Source: Metapseudomonas resinovorans DSM 21078
Lineage (GTDB): Bacteria; Pseudomonadota; Gammaproteobacteria; Pseudomonadales; Pseudomonadaceae
Direction of reading: 5' to 3'
NCBI RefSeq assembly: GCF_000423545.1
Contig: NZ_AUIE01000040.1
Coordinates: 1-45,453, forward strand
Length of the DNA: 45,453 nucleotides
Shown here: piece by piece, positions 40,997-45,453 of the stretch
Layout of the letters: each line of letters begins with the position of its first letter
Numbering within the stretch: the first letter of the stretch is position 1
Position numbers and translations under genes: made by a program
The notes under the pieces: generated by a model
Databases searched by the model: none
What the model was told of the DNA's origin: nothing
The model's input: the letters and a program-made list of their open reading frames with translations, nothing else

Positions 40997-41834
40997 CCTG
41001 GCCGGAAAACCCGCCTTCAGTTTCAGCCGCCTGGCCATCCACGCCACGCTGTTCGTTGCCTGCGCCGTGTACCTGGTGCCGCTGGTGGTGATGCTGCTGA
41101 CCAGCTTCAAGACGCCGGACGACATCCGCACCGGCAACTTGCTGTCGCTGCCCGACGTGTTCACCCTGGTGGGCTGGGCCAAGGCCTGGGCCAGCGTTGG
41201 CGGTTACTTCTGGAACTCGGTGAAGATCACCGTTCCGGCGGTGATCATCTCGACCCTGCTCGGCGCGCTGAATGGCTACGTGCTGTCCATGTGGCGCTTC
41301 CGCGGATCGCAGCTGTTCTTCGGGCTGCTGCTGTTCGGTTGCTTCCTGCCGTTCCAGGTGGTGCTGCTGCCGGCGTCTTTCACCCTCGGCCAGTTCGGCC
41401 TGGCCAACACCACCGGTGGCCTGGTGCTGGTGCATGTGGTCTACGGCCTGGCCTTCACCACGCTGTTCTTCCGCAACTTCTACGTGAGCATCCCGAACGC
41501 CCTGGTGAGCGCGGCGCGGCTGGACGGGGCGGGGTTCTTCACCATCTTCGGGCGCATCCTGCTGCCCATGTCGGTGCCGACCATCATGGTCTGCCTGATC
41601 TGGCAGTTCACCCAGATCTGGAACGACTTCCTCTTCGGCGTGGTGTTCGCCAGCGGCGACACCCAGCCCATCACCGTGGCCCTGAACAACCTGGTGAACA
41701 CCAGCACCGGAGCCAAGGAATACAACGTCGACATGGCCGCCGCGATGATCGCCGGCCTGCCCACCCTGCTGGTCTACGTGCTGGCCGGCAAATACTTCCT
41801 GCGCGGGCTCACTGCCGGCGCTGTAAAAGGCTAG
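40989..41834 (+). CDS. gtsC: Glucose ABC transporter permease GtsC
   Basis: A 281-residue permease of the MalG type with six helices. The EAA loop is LVSAARLDGAGFFTIFGRIL followed by LP. The N-terminal helix is HATLFVACAVYLVPLVVMLL, and the C-terminus ends YFLRGLTAGAVKG as usual. It overlaps gtsB by 8 bases and precedes gtsD by 11. The P. aeruginosa name is gltG. Confidence 0.93.
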   Translation: MTSLAGKPAFSFSRLAIHATLFVACAVYLVPLVVMLLTSFKTPDDIRTGNLLSLPDVFTLVGWAKAWASVGGYFWNSVKITVPAVIISTLLGALNGYVLSMWRFRGSQLFFGLLLFGCFLPFQVVLLPASFTLGQFGLANTTGGLVLVHVVYGLAFTTLFFRNFYVSIPNALVSAARLDGAGFFTIFGRILLPMSVPTIMVCLIWQFTQIWNDFLFGVVFASGDTQPITVALNNLVNTSTGAKEYNVDMAAAMIAGLPTLLVYVLAGKYFLRGLTAGAVKG

Positions 41835-41845
41835 GAGTCGCACCC

Positions 41846-42997
41846 ATGGCAACCCTCGAACTGCGCAACGTCAACAAGTCCTACGGCAGCGGCCTGGCGG
41901 ACACCCTGAAGAACATCGAGCTGTCCATCGACTCCGGCGAGTTCCTGATCCTCGTCGGCCCCTCGGGCTGCGGCAAATCCACCCTGATGAACTGCATCGC
42001 CGGGCTGGAGAGCATCAGCGGTGGCGCGATCATGGTCGATGGCCAGGACATCAGCGGCATGAGCCCCAAGGATCGGGACATCGCCATGGTGTTCCAGTCC
42101 TATGCCCTGTACCCGACCATGAATGTGCGCGAGAACATCGCCTTTGGCCTGAAGATCCGCAAGATGCCGGCGGCCGATATCGACGCCGAGGTAGCGCGCG
42201 TGGCCAAGCTGCTGCAGATCGAGCACCTGCTGCAGCGCAAGCCGGGCCAGCTCTCCGGTGGCCAGCAACAGCGCGTGGCCATGGGCCGGGCGCTGGCGCG
42301 GCGGCCGAAGATCTACCTGTTCGACGAGCCGCTGTCGAACCTCGACGCCAAGCTGCGGGTGGAGATGCGCACCGAGATCAAGCTGATGCACCAGCGGCTG
42401 AAGACCACCACCGTTTACGTCACCCACGACCAGATCGAAGCCATGACCCTGGGTGACAAGGTGGCGGTGATGAAGGACGGCATCATCCAGCAGTTCGGCA
42501 CCCCGCAGCAGATTTACAACGACCCGGCCAACCTCTTCGTCGCCGGCTTCATGGGCTCGCCGCCGATGAACTTCATCCCCCTGCGCCTGCAGCGTCGCGA
42601 CGGCCGCCTGGTGGGCCTGCTGGACAGCGCCGACGGCCACTGCGAGCTACCCCTGGGCGGCGCCGATGGCGATCTGGAAGGGCGCGAACTGACCCTCGGC
42701 ATCCGCCCTGAGCAGGTCCTGGTCGGCGCCAGCGACCTGCCGGTCATTCGTGCCGAGGTGCAGGTCCTGGAGCCCACCGGCCCGGATCTCCTGGCCTTCG
42801 TCGAGATCAACCAGACCAAGGTCTGCTGCCGCCTGGCCCCCGATGCGCCGGTGCGCGTGGGCGACACCCTCGACCTGCAGTTCGCGCCCGACAAGGTGCT
42901 GCTGTTCGACGCGCAAAGCGGCGAGCGGCTGTGTGCACCGGGAAAGGCCCGCAGCCCTGAGCGGCAAGCCAAGGTGGCGCAGCTCAAGGGGCGTTGA
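41846..42997 (+). CDS. gtsD: Glucose ABC transporter ATP-binding protein GtsD
   Basis: A 383-residue ATPase of the MalK/UgpC type that powers GtsBC. Walker [11 protein letters not shown]-loop [12 protein letters not shown], signature LSGGQQQR, Walker [17 protein letters not shown] and H-loop [13 protein letters not shown] are all intact. The C-terminal about 150 residues form the TOBE regulatory domain ([26 protein letters not shown]). The start at 41846 is the ATG after TAGGAG. The P. aeruginosa name is gltK. A degenerate repeat follows before the porin gene. Confidence 0.95.
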   Translation: MATLELRNVNKSYGSGLADTLKNIELSIDSGEFLILVGPSGCGKSTLMNCIAGLESISGGAIMVDGQDISGMSPKDRDIAMVFQSYALYPTMNVRENIAFGLKIRKMPAADIDAEVARVAKLLQIEHLLQRKPGQLSGGQQQRVAMGRALARRPKIYLFDEPLSNLDAKLRVEMRTEIKLMHQRLKTTTVYVTHDQIEAMTLGDKVAVMKDGIIQQFGTPQQIYNDPANLFVAGFMGSPPMNFIPLRLQRRDGRLVGLLDSADGHCELPLGGADGDLEGRELTLGIRPEQVLVGASDLPVIRAEVQVLEPTGPDLLAFVEINQTKVCCRLAPDAPVRVGDTLDLQFAPDKVLLFDAQSGERLCAPGKARSPERQAKVAQLKGR

Positions 42998-43000
42998 GCT

Positions 43001-43061
43001 GTAGCCCGGATGAAATCCGGGGATTGGCTGGCACGGCCTTCCCGGATTGCGCCTGGGCTAC
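43001..43061. repeat. Degenerate REP-like element between gtsD and the porin gene
   Basis: GTAGCCCGGATGAAATCCGG at one end and CCCGGATTGCGCCTGGGCTAC at the other are inverted relatives of the element at 11330. It begins 3 bases after the gtsD stop. Confidence 0.65.
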
Positions 43062-43094
43062 CTGAAAAGACGATCCATCGACGTACAACAATAA

Positions 43095-44333
<1,239 letters not shown>

Positions 44334-44345
44334 CCGGGAACGACG

Positions 44346-45248
44346 ATGACCGCCGGTGAAATCCGCCGTCGCGGGCCGTGCCTGGTGAAGGCGGGGGAGG
44401 GTGCTGACCATCCCCTTGCCGGCCTGTTACGTCCGGCGAATGGGCAACCCTTTCGCTGGACCGAGCATCAGGGGCGCGAGCTGCTGCTGGTGGAACATCC
44501 GCGCTGTTCGGCGGTGTTCAGCCGCCAGGGCGGCCAGTTGCTGCATTTCCAGCCATCCGGCGAACGTCCGTTGCTCTGGTGTGCGGCGCGTTGGCCGCGC
44601 ATCGGTGCCATTCGTGGTGGTGTGCCGGTCTGCTGGCCGTGGTTCGGTCGTCACCCCATGGAAGGTGGTTGGCCGCACCACGGTTGGGCGAGGCTGTCGG
44701 ATTGGCGACTTATCCACAAGGAGGCCGACACCGACGGCGTGCGCCTGAACTGGCGTCTCGACCTGCACGACTGGCAGGTGGAGCTGGTGGCCGAGTTGGG
44801 TGAGCGCATGAGCGTGCAATTGGTCACCCGTCACCGTGACAGCGAACCCTGCGTACTCAGCCACGCGTTGCACGCCTATTGGCGAGTCAGCGATGTGGCG
44901 CGGGTCGGGTTACTGGGGCTGGACGGCGCCGAAGGCCGCGACCTGCTGAGCCGCGAGGCGTGCCGGCAGGAAGGTGAGCTACGGGTGATCGACGGCTGCC
45001 ACACGGTGTTCCGGCGCGGTGGTCGGGTGCGGATTCAGGACGCCGGCTGGCAGCGGCGGTTGTGCATCGAGGGTGGGCGCAATCCTGGCACCGTGGTCTG
45101 GCATCCGGGCAGCCGGCCCTTGGCGGAAGTCCGCTGGTCGGAAGGGCTTGGCTTTCTCTCCGTGCAGGGCGCGGCCTGTGGCGAGGACAGCGTGGAGCTG
45201 GTGGCGGGGGAGGAAGCGAGGTTGAGTTTGAAGGCGTGGGTGGGGTGA
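44346..45248 (+). CDS. D-hexose-6-phosphate mutarotase (YeaD-like)
   Basis: A 300-residue aldose-1-epimerase-like enzyme that interconverts alpha- and beta-glucose-6-phosphate. Typical segments: FSRQGGQLLHFQPSGERPLL, WCAARWPRIGAIRGGVPVCW with PWFGRHPMEGGWPHHGWAR, and the catalytic His in VLSHALHAYWRVSDV. The C-terminal motif TVVWHPGSRPLAEVRWSEGL is usual for this family. It lies 12 bases after the porin stop, hence in the glucose operon, where it would speed supply of the beta form for Zwf. No secretion signal is present, so it is cytoplasmic. Confidence 0.88.
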   Translation: MTAGEIRRRGPCLVKAGEGADHPLAGLLRPANGQPFRWTEHQGRELLLVEHPRCSAVFSRQGGQLLHFQPSGERPLLWCAARWPRIGAIRGGVPVCWPWFGRHPMEGGWPHHGWARLSDWRLIHKEADTDGVRLNWRLDLHDWQVELVAELGERMSVQLVTRHRDSEPCVLSHALHAYWRVSDVARVGLLGLDGAEGRDLLSREACRQEGELRVIDGCHTVFRRGGRVRIQDAGWQRRLCIEGGRNPGTVVWHPGSRPLAEVRWSEGLGFLSVQGAACGEDSVELVAGEEARLSLKAWVG

Positions 45249-45269
45249 TCGGGGGCGGGCCTCGCTTCT

Positions 45270-45366
45270 GGCGGTGTAGGGACGAATTCATTCGCCAAGC
45301 AGGCCAAAGGTCTGCCCCCGGCTTCCCTCGGGGCCGCTGCGCGACCCTTGGCGAATGAATTGGCTA
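45270..45366. repeat. Inverted repeat pair with GAATTCATTCGCCAAG / CTTGGCGAATGAATT
   Basis: GACGAATTCATTCGCCAAGC at 45281-45300 is inverted against CCTTGGCGAATGAATTGGCT at about 45344-45363, and the tail GGCTATGTCTGCG matches the copy at 28407. The last 200 bases of the window carry no gene on either strand; transcription of the glucose operon may end here. Confidence 0.7.
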
Positions 45367-45453
45367 TGTCTGCGTTAAGTGTTGCTAGAACGTCCTTCGC
45401 CAAGTTGATTGCCGAGTTCTGCGGATGTTTCTGGTTTCGCCTTCCCAGGCGAG

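Overview
The window is high-GC chromosomal DNA of a Pseudomonas-type gammaproteobacterium. The evidence is the Entner-Doudoroff/glucose block in the Pseudomonas order (edd-glk-gltR-gtrS-gtsABCD-porin-mutarotase), close relatives of Pseudomonas proteins throughout, and several families of Pseudomonas-style intergenic repeats. No tRNA, rRNA or CRISPR array was seen.

Left edge (1-3.4 kb): the 3' end of an IS3-family element, a GNAT acetyltransferase, a class I methyltransferase, and a hipA/hipB-type toxin-antitoxin remnant. Its hipA has lost the kinase core but is still translationally coupled to a HipB-like regulator, behind three operator-like sites.

Methylated-amine block (3.5-24.6 kb): an XRE-cupin regulator faces a sigma-54-type promoter driving a 39-codon leader ORF, gamma-glutamylmethylamide synthetase (gmaS) and the three N-methylglutamate synthase subunits (mgsABC). 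amtB-glnK follows with a near-identical promoter, then an SMR exporter, and a second divergent amt with a 59-aa membrane protein on the other strand. Next, on the minus strand, come a short PAS chemoreceptor and a long operon. The operon encodes four subunits of the heme-dependent oxidative dimethylamine demethylase (HODM/Dmm), PurU, FolD, trimethylamine monooxygenase (Tmm) and TMAO demethylase (Tdm). A divergent LuxR-HTH/PAS protein lies at its head. The predicted flow is TMA to TMAO (Tmm), to DMA plus C1 (Tdm), to methylamine plus C1 (HODM), to gamma-glutamylmethylamide (GmaS), to N-methylglutamate (MgsABC). C1 is held on tetrahydrofolate and taken to formate by FolD and PurU. N-methylglutamate dehydrogenase is not in the window.

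Unassigned N-compound block (24.7-30.9 kb): two NCS1 permeases, an isochorismatase-fold amidohydrolase, a luciferase-like monooxygenase and a flavin reductase. Three transcription units in this block carry the same 17-bp operator-like motif (TGGWATACCRTAATAYS) in their promoters. The layout resembles the Rut pyrimidine pathway in enzyme classes but not in subfamily, and I cannot name the substrate. It is the best candidate here for an undescribed catabolic system.

Right part (31-45.4 kb): a PPK2 polyphosphate kinase, a YbjQ protein, Ohr and an unlisted 46-aa secreted protein. These are followed by a HexR-type operator and the glucose block: 6-phosphogluconate dehydratase, glucokinase, the GltR/GtrS two-component system, the GtsABCD ABC importer, a porin of LamB rather than OprB type, and a YeaD-like mutarotase. 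The gapA gene usually divergent from edd is absent.
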